From Synergistaceae bacterium (GTDB lineage Bacteria > Synergistota > Synergistia > Synergistales > Aminobacteriaceae): a DNA stretch of 42,796 nt. The DNA lies in NCBI GenBank assembly GCA_018436725.1, contig JAHDKT010000014.1, positions 1 to 42,796 on the forward strand, given 5' to 3'. This document shows positions 31,192 through 38,523 of the stretch, piece after piece (the stretch's first letter is position 1; each line of letters begins with the position of its first letter). The position numbers were made by a program, and so were the translations under genes. The notes under the pieces are model-generated. The model saw nothing but the letters and a program-made list of their open reading frames with translations, was not told the origin of the DNA and searched no databases.

Positions 31192-33207
31192 ATGGACGGA
31201 CGCACCGAACTCGGGAACGCTCCGGCACGCACGGTCCTCGTCGTCGAGGACAACGACGACCTGAGGAGCCTGATCGTCAAAAGGCTCCGCAGAGCCGGGT
31301 ACGACGCCCGGGGCGCGGCCGCCGGAAGCGAGGCGGCGGAGAAGGCCGCCGAACAGCCTGGGACGGTGCTTCTGATCGACCATAATCTGCCCGACATGTC
31401 GGGGCAGGAGCTGATCTGTCTCCTCAAGGAGCGCGGCCTCTCGCTTCCGTTCATCGTCATGACCGGCCAGGGCGACGAACAGCTCGCCGTCCGCATGATG
31501 AAGCTGGGGGCCTCCGACTACATGGTGAAGAACCAGGACCTTCTGGAGAGGCTGCCGGACGCGCTCGGACGGCTCTTCACGGAACTGGAGACCGAGCGGA
31601 GAATCCTGGAGGACAGAAGCATCCTGCTCGACAACATCCGGACGCAGGTGTGGTACCTGACCGACGACCACACCTACGGCGCGGTGAACAGGGCGCACGC
31701 GGAGTTCTGCGGCCTGCGGCAGGAAACTATGGCCTTCAAAGACATGTACGAACTCTTTCCGTTACGTGTCGTCGAAATGCGGCGCAGCAACGCGATGATG
31801 GTATTCGCCACGGCGGAGCCGCTCACCGTCGAGGAATGGCTGCCGTCCTCCTCGGGGGAACCTCGCCTGCTCTCCATTCTCAAATCGCCGAAACTTCGGG
31901 GAGACGGAAGCGTGGAGTACGTCGTGTGCTCCGCCGAGGACATCACCGAGCGCAAACGGGCCGAGGAGGCCCTCCGCGCGGCCAAGGAGAACGCGGAGTG
32001 GCTCGGGAGGCAGGCCGAAGCCGCCAGCAGGGCGAAGAGCGCCTTTCTGGCGAATACCAGCCACGAACTGCGCACGCCGCTCAACGGGGCGATCGGCTTT
32101 CTCGAACTGCTCGCGGAAACACCGCTCGACGAACAGCAGAGAGAGTATGTCGGGTACATCCGCACCTCGGCCTACTCGCTTCTGGAAGTCGTCAGCGAGG
32201 TGCTGGACATCTCGAAGATCGAGTCCGAAACGTTCGACCTCGAATGGCGCACGAGCGATATTTTCGGGATCATGAAGCAGGCGATGGACGCCGTGCGCGG
32301 CAACGCGCTGCGGAAGGACCTGCGGCTTGAACTCGTCGTTGAGGAAGGGGCTCCGCAATTCGCCGTCGTGGATTCCGCCCGTCTGAAACAGGTGCTGGTC
32401 AATCTGCTGGGAAACGCCGTCAAGTTCACGGAACAGGGTCTTGTCGAACTGTCGCTCCGCTTAGCTTCCCTGGAAGAGGGGAAGTGCGCCTACACCTTCT
32501 CCGTGCGCGACACGGGCATAGGCATCGCTCCGGAGGTACACCGCAAGCTCTTCGAGCCGTTCTACCAGGCCGACGTGTCCACCACGCGGAAGTACGGCGG
32601 CGTCGGGCTCGGGATTCCGATCTGCGAAGCGCTGCTGCGCAAGATGGACAGCCGCCTGGAGCTGGAAAGCACCCTCGGCGAGGGGAGTCGCTTCTTTTTT
32701 ACACTGTGCGTACAGTGCGATGCCGTTCGCGAGGAAAAACCGAAGAAAGCGGCGTCGGTTCCGAAGCATGCGGAGGAACCCCTTTTCCCGGTGAAGACGA
32801 AGAGTCCGTCCGTCGTGCTCATCGCCGAAGATCAACGGCTCAACCGCCGGCTGCTCCGAATACTCGTCTCCAAGCTCCTCCCGGGCGCCCGCGTCCTCGA
32901 GGCGGCGGACGGGGAAGAGGCCGTTCGCCTCTTCGGGAGCGACGCCCCCGATATCGTGTTCATGGACCTGCAGATGCCGCTGAAGGACGGGTGCGAGGCG
33001 GCGGCGGAGATGCGCGCTATCGAGCGGGAATCGTCGAGAAGCGCTTCGTCGGGGAGAACGCCGATCATAGCGGTCACCGCCGACGTCCAGAAAGAAACGA
33101 AGTCGTTCTGTCTCAGGAACGGAATGGACGATTATCTCACCAAGCCTGTGGAAGTACGACGCCTGCGGGACGTCCTCGAGCGGCATCTTAAAGGCGGCGC
33201 ACGATAA
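31192..33207 (+). CDS. Soluble hybrid histidine kinase HK4 (REC-PAS-HisKA-HATPase-REC)
   Basis: A 671-residue cytoplasmic kinase with no membrane segment. Order: receiver (13-125, VLVVEDNDD, Asp63, Lys113); PAS-like (142-255); HisKA with [10 protein letters not shown] (phospho-His 291); HATPase ([21 protein letters not shown]); receiver (540-665, AEDQRLN, Asp592). The N-terminal receiver suggests input by phosphotransfer from another kinase, for example HK3 via its neighbour regulator. It starts 21 bases after the Rcp1-like gene with GGAGG 8 bases upstream. No HPt domain or DNA-binding output is encoded nearby. Confidence 0.92.
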   Translation: MDGRTELGNAPARTVLVVEDNDDLRSLIVKRLRRAGYDARGAAAGSEAAEKAAEQPGTVLLIDHNLPDMSGQELICLLKERGLSLPFIVMTGQGDEQLAVRMMKLGASDYMVKNQDLLERLPDALGRLFTELETERRILEDRSILLDNIRTQVWYLTDDHTYGAVNRAHAEFCGLRQETMAFKDMYELFPLRVVEMRRSNAMMVFATAEPLTVEEWLPSSSGEPRLLSILKSPKLRGDGSVEYVVCSAEDITERKRAEEALRAAKENAEWLGRQAEAASRAKSAFLANTSHELRTPLNGAIGFLELLAETPLDEQQREYVGYIRTSAYSLLEVVSEVLDISKIESETFDLEWRTSDIFGIMKQAMDAVRGNALRKDLRLELVVEEGAPQFAVVDSARLKQVLVNLLGNAVKFTEQGLVELSLRLASLEEGKCAYTFSVRDTGIGIAPEVHRKLFEPFYQADVSTTRKYGGVGLGIPICEALLRKMDSRLELESTLGEGSRFFFTLCVQCDAVREEKPKKAASVPKHAEEPLFPVKTKSPSVVLIAEDQRLNRRLLRILVSKLLPGARVLEAADGEEAVRLFGSDAPDIVFMDLQMPLKDGCEAAAEMRAIERESSRSASSGRTPIIAVTADVQKETKSFCLRNGMDDYLTKPVEVRRLRDVLERHLKGGAR

Positions 33208-33210
33208 ACT

Positions 33211-33243
33211 CTTCCGCGGAAACGGCATGCCGCCCCGCGGAAG
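33211..33243. terminator. Stem-loop between convergent HK4 and metW
   Basis: CTTCCGCGG (33211-33219) pairs perfectly with CCGCGGAAG (33235-33243). No T-run on either side. Confidence 0.4.
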
Positions 33244-33244
33244 T

Positions 33245-33279
33245 ATCGATCCGCGATGGTCTCTCCTCCGCGGATCGAT
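33245..33279. terminator. Second stem-loop between HK4 and metW
   Basis: ATCGATCCGCG (33245-33255) and CGCGGATCGAT (33269-33279) form a perfect 11-bp stem with a 13-base loop. With the preceding hairpin it probably separates the two convergent transcripts. Confidence 0.45.
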
Positions 33280-33307
33280 CGTCGGAGGCCCGTAACTCTT
33301 ATCCTCT

Positions 33308-34048
33308 TCACTCGCGGAGTTGCTTTTTTTCTACGAAGACGAGCATCTCCTCGCCTCTGAAATCGTCGCCCTCCTCGAAGGGGCGAACCTCCTCGCCCGA
33401 CCGCACGAACACCTTCGAAAGCGACACTTCCGAAGACTCCGCCCAGTCGGCGAAATCCCCGTACGTGAACAGATGGATATTCGGCGAGTCGTGCCACTGG
33501 TACGGCAGGCTCCCCGTCACCGGCATACGCCCTCCCACCGCGAAATCCACCCACACCTTCCAGAAGGCGAAGTTCGGAAACGACACGGCCCCCCGCTTCC
33601 CGACGCGCAGCATCTCCCGCAGAATTCCCAGAGGACGGCGGAGCGTCTGGAGCGTCTCCTCCAGCACCACGAAGTCGAAGCTGCCGTCCGGAAAGCCCTT
33701 CAACCCCTCGTCGAGGTCCGACTGAATCACCGGAACCCCGCGCGCGACGCACTCCGCCACGGCCCCAGAAGACAGCTCGACGCCCTGACCGCGCACACCG
33801 CGCCGCTCGATAAGCCGGGCGAGCAGCTCCCCCGTTCCGCACCCAAGATCGAGCACCGATGCGCCCCGCGGGATCTCCTGTTCCAGCACGTCGTCCTGCC
33901 AGCAGTACGCCTGGTGGGGCGCGGAGCGTGCCCGGCCGTTGTCCCTCCGCTCCTCCACGAAGCGCAGAATCTCCTCCGCGGGCACGCCGAAGAAGTGCGA
34001 CGCGAAGTCCGCCAGTTTGAGCGCGGCGCTCACACGACCCGGAGTCAT
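33308..34048 (-). CDS. metW: Methionine biosynthesis protein MetW
   Basis: A 246-residue SAM-dependent-methyltransferase-fold protein that in other bacteria works with MetX in homoserine acylation. The motif ASVLDLGCGTGELLARL binds SAM. The family stretches DFVVLEETLQTLRRP, SFPNFAFWKVW and LPYQWHDSPNIHLFTYGDF are present. About 45 residues precede the usual MetW start (HQAYCWQDDVLE), an N-terminal extension. Its ATG overlaps the metX stop by ATGA, so translation is coupled and it shares the metX leader controls. Confidence 0.93.
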   Translation of the reverse strand: MTPGRVSAALKLADFASHFFGVPAEEILRFVEERRDNGRARSAPHQAYCWQDDVLEQEIPRGASVLDLGCGTGELLARLIERRGVRGQGVELSSGAVAECVARGVPVIQSDLDEGLKGFPDGSFDFVVLEETLQTLRRPLGILREMLRVGKRGAVSFPNFAFWKVWVDFAVGGRMPVTGSLPYQWHDSPNIHLFTYGDFADWAESSEVSLSKVFVRSGEEVRPFEEGDDFRGEEMLVFVEKKQLRE

Positions 34049-35241
34049 GACGAGGCCCTCCGCTTCTCAAGGAACGGGCGGAGGAGACCGCCCACGCGCT
34101 CCGTCTCCACAAGAAAGGCGTCGTGTCCGTACGGCGATGAAAGGTCAACGTAGGTCACGCTCTTTCTACACATTGCAAGCGCTCTGGAGAAGTTCCGACA
34201 CGCCTCCGGAGGGTAGAGCCAGTCGGTGTCGAACGAGACCACCAGCACATCCGCGTCGATCCGGCGGCACGCTTCCACGATGTCGCCGCCCCCCCGGCGC
34301 GAGGCGTCGTAGTAGTCCATCGCCCGCGTGATGTAGAGGTAGCTGTTGGCGTCGAACCTGTCCACGAAGCTCCTCCCTTGGTGCGAAAGGTAGCTCTCCA
34401 CCTCGAACTCCGCGCCGAACCCTCCGTGCTCGATGTCGCTCCGCAGGCGCCGCCCGAACTTCTTGTCCATTCCGTCCTCCGAGAGATAGGTGATGTGCGC
34501 CAGCATCCGCGCCGCGGCCAGCCCCGACGAGGGGGGCGCGCCGTCGTAGTAGTCGCCGCCCCGGAAATTCGCGTCGTTCAGGATGCAGTGCCGTCCTACG
34601 GCGTTGAAGGCCAGCCCCTGCGCGGAGAGGTTCGGCGCGGCCGCCAGCACCCCTATCCGCTCCACCCTCTCCGGAAAGGCCAGCCCCCACTCGATGGCCT
34701 GCTGTCCGCCCAGCGAGCCGCCCACCACCGCGTGCAGCCGTTCTATCCCCAGCTCGTCGAGCACCTTCGCCTGAAGGCGCACCCAGTCGCCCACAGTCAC
34801 CACAGGAAAGGAGAGCGCGTACGGCTTGCCCGTCGCCGGGTCCGCCGAGCGCGGGCCGGTGGTGCCGTAGCAGCTCCCCAGCACGTTCTGGCAGATCACG
34901 AAGAAGCGCCTCGTATCGATGGCCTTCCCCGGGCCGATGATCCCGTCCCACCACCCCGGCTTCCGCTCGCGCCACGGACGTTCGCCCCACTTGCCGTCCC
35001 ACCCCGCCGCGTGCGCGTCCCCGGAGAGCGCGTGCTCCACGAGCACCGCGTTCTCCCGTCCCGGCGACAGTTCGCCGTACGTCTCGTACTCCACCTCCAC
35101 ACCGGGGAGCCGCCCCCCGAACTCCGTCACGAACGGCTCCTCCTCCGAAAAGAGGCGCATCCTCTTCGCCTCCGTCCACCCCGCCGATGAGGGGTCCTCC
35201 GGGCTTCCGTACCTGTTCCGTCCACTCTCCATCACGACCAC
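34045..35241 (-). CDS. metX: Homoserine O-acyltransferase MetX
   Basis: Transfers an acyl group (acetyl or succinyl) to homoserine, the first committed step to methionine. The 398-residue alpha/beta hydrolase-fold protein shows EYETYGELSPGRENAVLVEH, the nucleophile elbow VVGGSLGGQQAIEW (catalytic Ser), FRGGDYYDG, an Asp in SFDTDWLYPP and a His in SPYGHDAFLVE. Acetyl versus succinyl use cannot be told safely from sequence. I chose GTG 35241, 7 bases after GGAGG. ATG 35232 is an alternative but is 16 bases from it. It is the first gene after a SAM-I riboswitch, a Met/Cys-rich small ORF and a second terminator. Confidence 0.93.
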   Translation of the reverse strand: MVVMESGRNRYGSPEDPSSAGWTEAKRMRLFSEEEPFVTEFGGRLPGVEVEYETYGELSPGRENAVLVEHALSGDAHAAGWDGKWGERPWRERKPGWWDGIIGPGKAIDTRRFFVICQNVLGSCYGTTGPRSADPATGKPYALSFPVVTVGDWVRLQAKVLDELGIERLHAVVGGSLGGQQAIEWGLAFPERVERIGVLAAAPNLSAQGLAFNAVGRHCILNDANFRGGDYYDGAPPSSGLAAARMLAHITYLSEDGMDKKFGRRLRSDIEHGGFGAEFEVESYLSHQGRSFVDRFDANSYLYITRAMDYYDASRRGGGDIVEACRRIDADVLVVSFDTDWLYPPEACRNFSRALAMCRKSVTYVDLSSPYGHDAFLVETERVGGLLRPFLEKRRASS

Positions 35242-35279
35242 CACGTTTCCTCCAGATTTTCGCTCCGCTCTCCGCAGAT

Positions 35280-35319
35280 AAAAAAAACCGGGATCCTCCG
35301 ACAGTACGGGGATCCCGGT
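35280..35319 (-). terminator. Second attenuator terminator before metX
   Basis: On the minus strand ACCGGGATCC (35319-35310), a 13-base loop, GGATCCCGGT (35296-35287) and seven more T form a perfect 10-bp intrinsic terminator. It lies after the small ORF's stop and 39 bases before metX, so it must be prevented for metX to be expressed. Confidence 0.9.
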
Positions 35320-35372
35320 CCGGTTCGACATCCGACGCGCGTCTATGCGCCGCATCTTCCCGGAGGAGATCC
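35310..35372 (-). promoter_or_regulatory. Candidate antiterminator pairing in the metX leader
   Basis: Codons 24-28 of the small ORF (35372-35360) contain GGATC and TCCGG. They are complementary to GATCC (35314-35310) and CCGGA (35323-35319), which include most of the 5' arm of the metX terminator. The two 5-bp helices, joined by a 3x4 internal loop, would compete with the terminator. A further ATGCGC (35402-35397)/GCGCAT (35350-35345) pair could enclose the same region as a pause hairpin. Energies were not computed. Confidence 0.5.
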
Positions 35373-35441
35373 GCACCTGCCGCACATCATCATCTCGCGC
35401 ATCATCATGCCGCATATCTTTGAACTCGTGTGTGCGTTCAT
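35343..35441 (-). CDS. Met/Cys-rich 32-residue ORF, candidate leader peptide of metX
   Basis: The ORF has an excellent ribosome binding site (AAAGGAGG, 8 bases before ATG 35441), directly after the SAM-I riboswitch terminator. Residues 12-14 and 17-19 are Met-Met-Met runs. Cys is at 10, 20, 23 and 30, so 11 of 32 residues are sulfur amino acids. It ends at TAG 35343, 24 bases before the metX terminator stem. This is the layout of an attenuation leader peptide. Ribosome stalling at the Met runs in methionine shortage would leave 35372-35360 free to block the terminator, while full translation would cover part of it. Alternatively it is a small metal-binding protein (CxxC at 20-23), but the position favours control. 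Coding is well supported; the mechanism is inference. Confidence 0.7.
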   Translation of the reverse strand: MNAHTSSKICGMMMREMMMCGRCGSPPGRCGA

Positions 35442-35472
35442 AGGGGTCTCCTCCTTTCCCTCGTTCTTGAAC

Positions 35473-35504
35473 AAAAAAGCCTCTCCCCGGATACGGGAAG
35501 AGGC
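35473..35504 (-). terminator. Expression-platform terminator of the SAM riboswitch
   Basis: GCCTCTTCCCG (35504-35494), a 4-base loop and CGGGGAGAGGC (35489-35479), with one G-U pair, are followed by TTTTTT. The 5' arm TCTTCCCG is complementary to CGGGAAGA (35549-35542) in the riboswitch P4 stem, giving a natural on/off switch. Confidence 0.88.
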
Positions 35505-35520
35505 TTCAATCTCTGCGTTC

Positions 35521-35633
35521 GCCTCGACCATCTTCCGGGAATCTTCCCGCAGGAATTGGCACCGTCCCGCTCTCGGCGAGGGTTGCCGCGACTTCGCAGG
35601 GCCTGTCCCTCCGTCGCTCTCGATGATTCGATC
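35521..35633 (-). promoter_or_regulatory. SAM-I (S-box) riboswitch controlling metX-metW
   Basis: The core is classic: GGAGGGACAGGCCCTGCGAA (35612-35593), then GCGGCAACC, then GGTGCCAATTCC (35563-35552). P1 is formed by TCGA and CATC (35631-35622) with GATG and TCGA (about 35535-35526). P2 is GCGAC/GTCGC, and P4 is CGGGA/TCCCG. SAM binding would stabilise P1 and P4 and let the downstream terminator form, turning off methionine synthesis. Confidence 0.95.
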
Positions 35634-35654
35634 AGTATTCAATTAGTGATGGGA

Positions 35655-35684
35655 ATTATACTCAGGTCTTCGGCGTTTTGTCAA
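35655..35684 (-). promoter_or_regulatory. metX leader promoter
   Basis: Perfect TTGACA (35684-35679) and perfect TATAAT (35660-35655) with 18-base spacing. The start would be near 35648, about 15 bases before the riboswitch P1. Confidence 0.88.
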
Positions 35685-35766
35685 GAAAAAAACAGAAAAA
35701 AATTTTGACGATTCGTTTACGAAAATCGGCGTTTCGCAGGTCGCGATACACGCACGTTCCACGTCC

Positions 35767-35775
35767 TGCTAAAAT
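35767..35775 (+). promoter_or_regulatory. Candidate extended -10 for the hydrolase gene
   Basis: TGCTAAAAT lies divergently from the metX promoter, about 140 bases before the hydrolase ATG. No clear -35. Confidence 0.35.
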
Positions 35776-35915
35776 ACTTTTCGGAACGCCGCTCGACCGC
35801 GAGGAGGCGCGGCGGAGAAAGCAATCGGGGAATCCGGTTTCAGGAGGCGAACGGGAACGGCGATTACGAATCGACGACGCGCGACCCGTTCAATGCAAGC
35901 GAAGGAGGAATTCGT

Positions 35916-36710
35916 ATGCGTTTCGACCATTCATCCGGACAGTATCTCGACAGAGAGGGCGCCCGCATCTACTTCGAGACGACCGGCGCGTCTTCCGGCC
36001 GGACCGTCGTCCTGCTGCACGGCGGACTCGGCAGCCTGAGCGATTTTAATTCGTTTCTGGGGCTTCTCCCCCCGGAGTTCCGCTACGTCGGAATCGACTT
36101 TCGCGGGCACGGGCGCTCCACCATCGGACATGAACCGCTGCGGTATGCCCTGTACCAGGAGGACGTGGAGGCCGTCGTGCGGAACATCGGCGCGGAGTCG
36201 TTCTCTCTCGTCGGCTTCAGCGACGGCGGCATCGTCGGATACCGCATCGCGGCCGCTCCCGATTCGCGCGTCGACGCCCTGTTCACACTGGGGGCGCAGT
36301 GGCGGCTCGAAGCCGACGACCCTTCGCGTGAAATGCTCGGCGGGCTGACCGCCCCCATGTGGGAGGAGATGTTCCCCGAGTCCGCGGCGCACTACCGCGA
36401 AGTCAACCCGCAGCCGGATTTCGAGAAGCTTGTCGGGGAGGTCGTCTCCCTCTGGACGGACGAGTCGCCGGAAGGGTACCCGAGGGAGTCCGTCGCCCAA
36501 ATCCTGACGCCGACGCTGATAGCGCGCGGAGACGACGATCCGCTCTTTTCGATGGACGAGGCGCTTCTGCTGCGGGACCGCATTCCGGGGGCCGGTTTTT
36601 TCAACATCCCGTTCGCCGGGCACGACGCGTTCGAGGACGCCCCGGAACTCTTCGCAGCGGCGCTTTCGGACTTTCTGAGGAACCCGCGGAAGCGACAAAG
36701 CGAGGAGTAA
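35916..36710 (+). CDS. Alpha/beta hydrolase
   Basis: A 264-residue cytoplasmic hydrolase-fold enzyme. Oxyanion-loop motif VVLLHGGLGS (31-40), FRGHGRS, nucleophile elbow GFSDGG (Ser102), acidic residue in LIARGDDDPLF and His in FAGHDAF complete a plausible triad. Substrate is unknown; the family includes esterases, C-C hydrolases and haloperoxidase-like enzymes. ATG 35916 is preceded by AAGGAGG. It is not obviously linked to its neighbours, with the metX leader divergent upstream and the Ada-AlkA gene convergent downstream. Confidence 0.88.
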   Translation: MRFDHSSGQYLDREGARIYFETTGASSGRTVVLLHGGLGSLSDFNSFLGLLPPEFRYVGIDFRGHGRSTIGHEPLRYALYQEDVEAVVRNIGAESFSLVGFSDGGIVGYRIAAAPDSRVDALFTLGAQWRLEADDPSREMLGGLTAPMWEEMFPESAAHYREVNPQPDFEKLVGEVVSLWTDESPEGYPRESVAQILTPTLIARGDDDPLFSMDEALLLRDRIPGAGFFNIPFAGHDAFEDAPELFAAALSDFLRNPRKRQSEE

Positions 36711-36725
36711 AGCCTCCCGACATGG

Positions 36726-36747
36726 GGGCTTCGAGAGGGGGAAGCCC
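36726..36747. terminator. Stem-loop after the hydrolase gene
   Basis: GGGCTTC (36726-36732) and GAAGCCC (36741-36747) form a 7-bp stem with an 8-base loop, 16 bases after the stop. No T-run. Confidence 0.35.
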
Positions 36748-36762
36748 ACGACGAGCGCCATG

Positions 36763-36803
36763 CGTCCCGACTGAGGGAGATACGGTCGGGGGGGATCGGG
36801 ACG
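36763..36803. repeat. 8-bp inverted repeat between convergent genes
   Basis: CGTCCCGA (36763-36770) and TCGGGACG (36796-36803) flank a G-rich spacer just beyond the stop of the Ada-AlkA gene. It may be a terminator-like hairpin. Confidence 0.35.
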
Positions 36804-36808
36804 ACGTC

Positions 36809-38302
36809 CTATTGTTCGTCCGGAGCGTTCCAGAGGTTGACGACCGCGTACGAGCGCCACGGTCGCCACGTTTCGGAGAGCGCCAATATCTCTTTTTGCG
36901 TCATGCCGCCAAGAGCTTTTTTCACGCCGTAGTCGGTGTGCGGGAACGCATCCGGCCAGCCGAGCGCCCGCATGGCGAGGTAGTGCACGGTCCATGGACC
37001 GAAACCGGGCAGTTTCAGCAGTTCGCTCATCTCCTCCAGCGGATCCGCAGTCCGGGAAAGCCGGACCGTCCCCCTCGACAGCGCATCCGCGAGCGCCCTG
37101 ATAGAACGCGCGCGAGCGCCGATGACTCCGAGCGGACCGAGATTCGATTCGATCGGTCCGGGGAGTCCGAGGACGTCTCCGGGCTCCGGAAAGGTGCGGT
37201 TCACATCGTCGAAGGGAGTTTCCAAACATCCCCCGTACGCCGCCGCCAACCTCGCCGCCAGAGTGCGCGCCGCCTTGACCGTGATCTGCTGCCCAAGAAC
37301 TGCGCGCACCGCCATTTCAAAGGAGTCGAAGCATCCGGGAAGGCGCGTGCCGGGCGCGCACATACCCGGTCTCAAGTCGTTCATCGTCGAAAGCGTTTCA
37401 AAAATACGAACCGGATCGCAGTCCAGATCGAACAGACCGCGAACGCGCGACAACACGCGGGGCAGAACCGGCAGCAGCGAGGAAGAGACCGTCGCGACAA
37501 GGGAATTCCTCTGCTCGTCGTTGCGCACCGCAATCCAGCCGCGATACGCGGATTCCCCGGTGCGGAGAAGGACGGCTCTCCGGTACGCGCCGTTCGCGAC
37601 GCTCTCCACGCCCGGGATCGCTCGCCCGGCAAGGAACGAGAGAATCTCCTCCCAGCGGTAAGGCGGCCGATAGCCGAGCCGCAGCGCGACGCAGTCGTCT
37701 CCTCGTTCTCCCTTTCCGTCCCCTTTCAACTTCCGGAAAGCGCCCGGCGTCATACGGTAGCGTTTCCCGAAAAGCTCGTTGAACCTTCGAATGCTGCCGA
37801 AGCCCGCGCTCAGCGCAACGGCCGCGACGGAAAGCGACGTATCCGTCAGCAGGCTTTTCGCGAGCAACAGCCTTCGGGTTTGCAGATACCGCAACGGAGA
37901 GACTCCGAACTCGGCGGAGAACACCCGGCGCAAGTGCCTGTCCGTCACGCCCAGCGTGTTTGCAAGCGACGCGATACTTCCGTCGCACAGACAATCTTCC
38001 TCCATGACGAGCGCGGCCTTTCGCGCAAGGCGGCAGGCCGCGTCGACCGGCGCCAGACCGGGGGCCAGCTCGGGACGACACTTCAAGCACGGCCTGTAGC
38101 CCGCCGCTTCCGCCGCGGCCGCGCTGGAGTAATACGAGCAGTTCTCCTCCTTCGGCATCTTCACGCGGCACACGGGGCGACAGTACACTCCCGTCGAGGA
38201 GACTCCGATGAAGAAGCGTCCGTCGAAACGCGAATCGTGCGCGCGGAACGCCGCATAACACGCCTTGCCGTCCATGAACGCCGCGCGCGTCGCTTCTTCC
38301 AT
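36809..38302 (-). CDS. Ada-type sensor / AlkA DNA-3-methyladenine glycosylase fusion
   Basis: A 497-residue alkylation-damage protein. The N-terminal Ada zinc domain (10-80) has all four Cys ligands (41, 45, 72, 75; VYCRPVC and PCLKC), one of which accepts methyl from phosphotriesters. An AraC-type HTH follows (about 95-195, SLANTLGVTDRHLRRVFSAE). The AlkA part (205-497) carries the HhH motif LPGFGPWTVHYLAMRALG and the likely catalytic Asp457 in HTDYGVKKAL. The Ogt methyltransferase domain of E. coli Ada is absent. The fusion thus combines damage sensing, transcription control and base excision. Start ATG 38302 has AAGGAGG 7 bases upstream; the longer frame to 38506 is unsupported. Confidence 0.93.
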   Translation of the reverse strand: MEEATRAAFMDGKACYAAFRAHDSRFDGRFFIGVSSTGVYCRPVCRVKMPKEENCSYYSSAAAAEAAGYRPCLKCRPELAPGLAPVDAACRLARKAALVMEEDCLCDGSIASLANTLGVTDRHLRRVFSAEFGVSPLRYLQTRRLLLAKSLLTDTSLSVAAVALSAGFGSIRRFNELFGKRYRMTPGAFRKLKGDGKGERGDDCVALRLGYRPPYRWEEILSFLAGRAIPGVESVANGAYRRAVLLRTGESAYRGWIAVRNDEQRNSLVATVSSSLLPVLPRVLSRVRGLFDLDCDPVRIFETLSTMNDLRPGMCAPGTRLPGCFDSFEMAVRAVLGQQITVKAARTLAARLAAAYGGCLETPFDDVNRTFPEPGDVLGLPGPIESNLGPLGVIGARARSIRALADALSRGTVRLSRTADPLEEMSELLKLPGFGPWTVHYLAMRALGWPDAFPHTDYGVKKALGGMTQKEILALSETWRPWRSYAVVNLWNAPDEQ

Positions 38303-38523
38303 ACGATCGCCTCCTTGGAAAATTTTGACTGCGTTGAAACGTTCCTCGCCTCTCGTCCAGAATACCACGCTTCCCGAAAAGCTCCGGCCGTTTTCGGACA
38401 TCATCCGCGCGAAACATCCTCGCGCTCTCCGATGCACGCGTCCGAAAATCGCGAGACAGATCGAAGCGGCTGCGGCTATTATCCGCAATACGGGGTAAAA
38501 TTCCACGAAAGGGAGGAACGCGT

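Noticed and set aside
34045..35415. metX start extended to 35415
   Set aside because: This frame crosses the second attenuator terminator and the leader ORF and does not resemble MetX. The GGAGG site supports a start at 35241.
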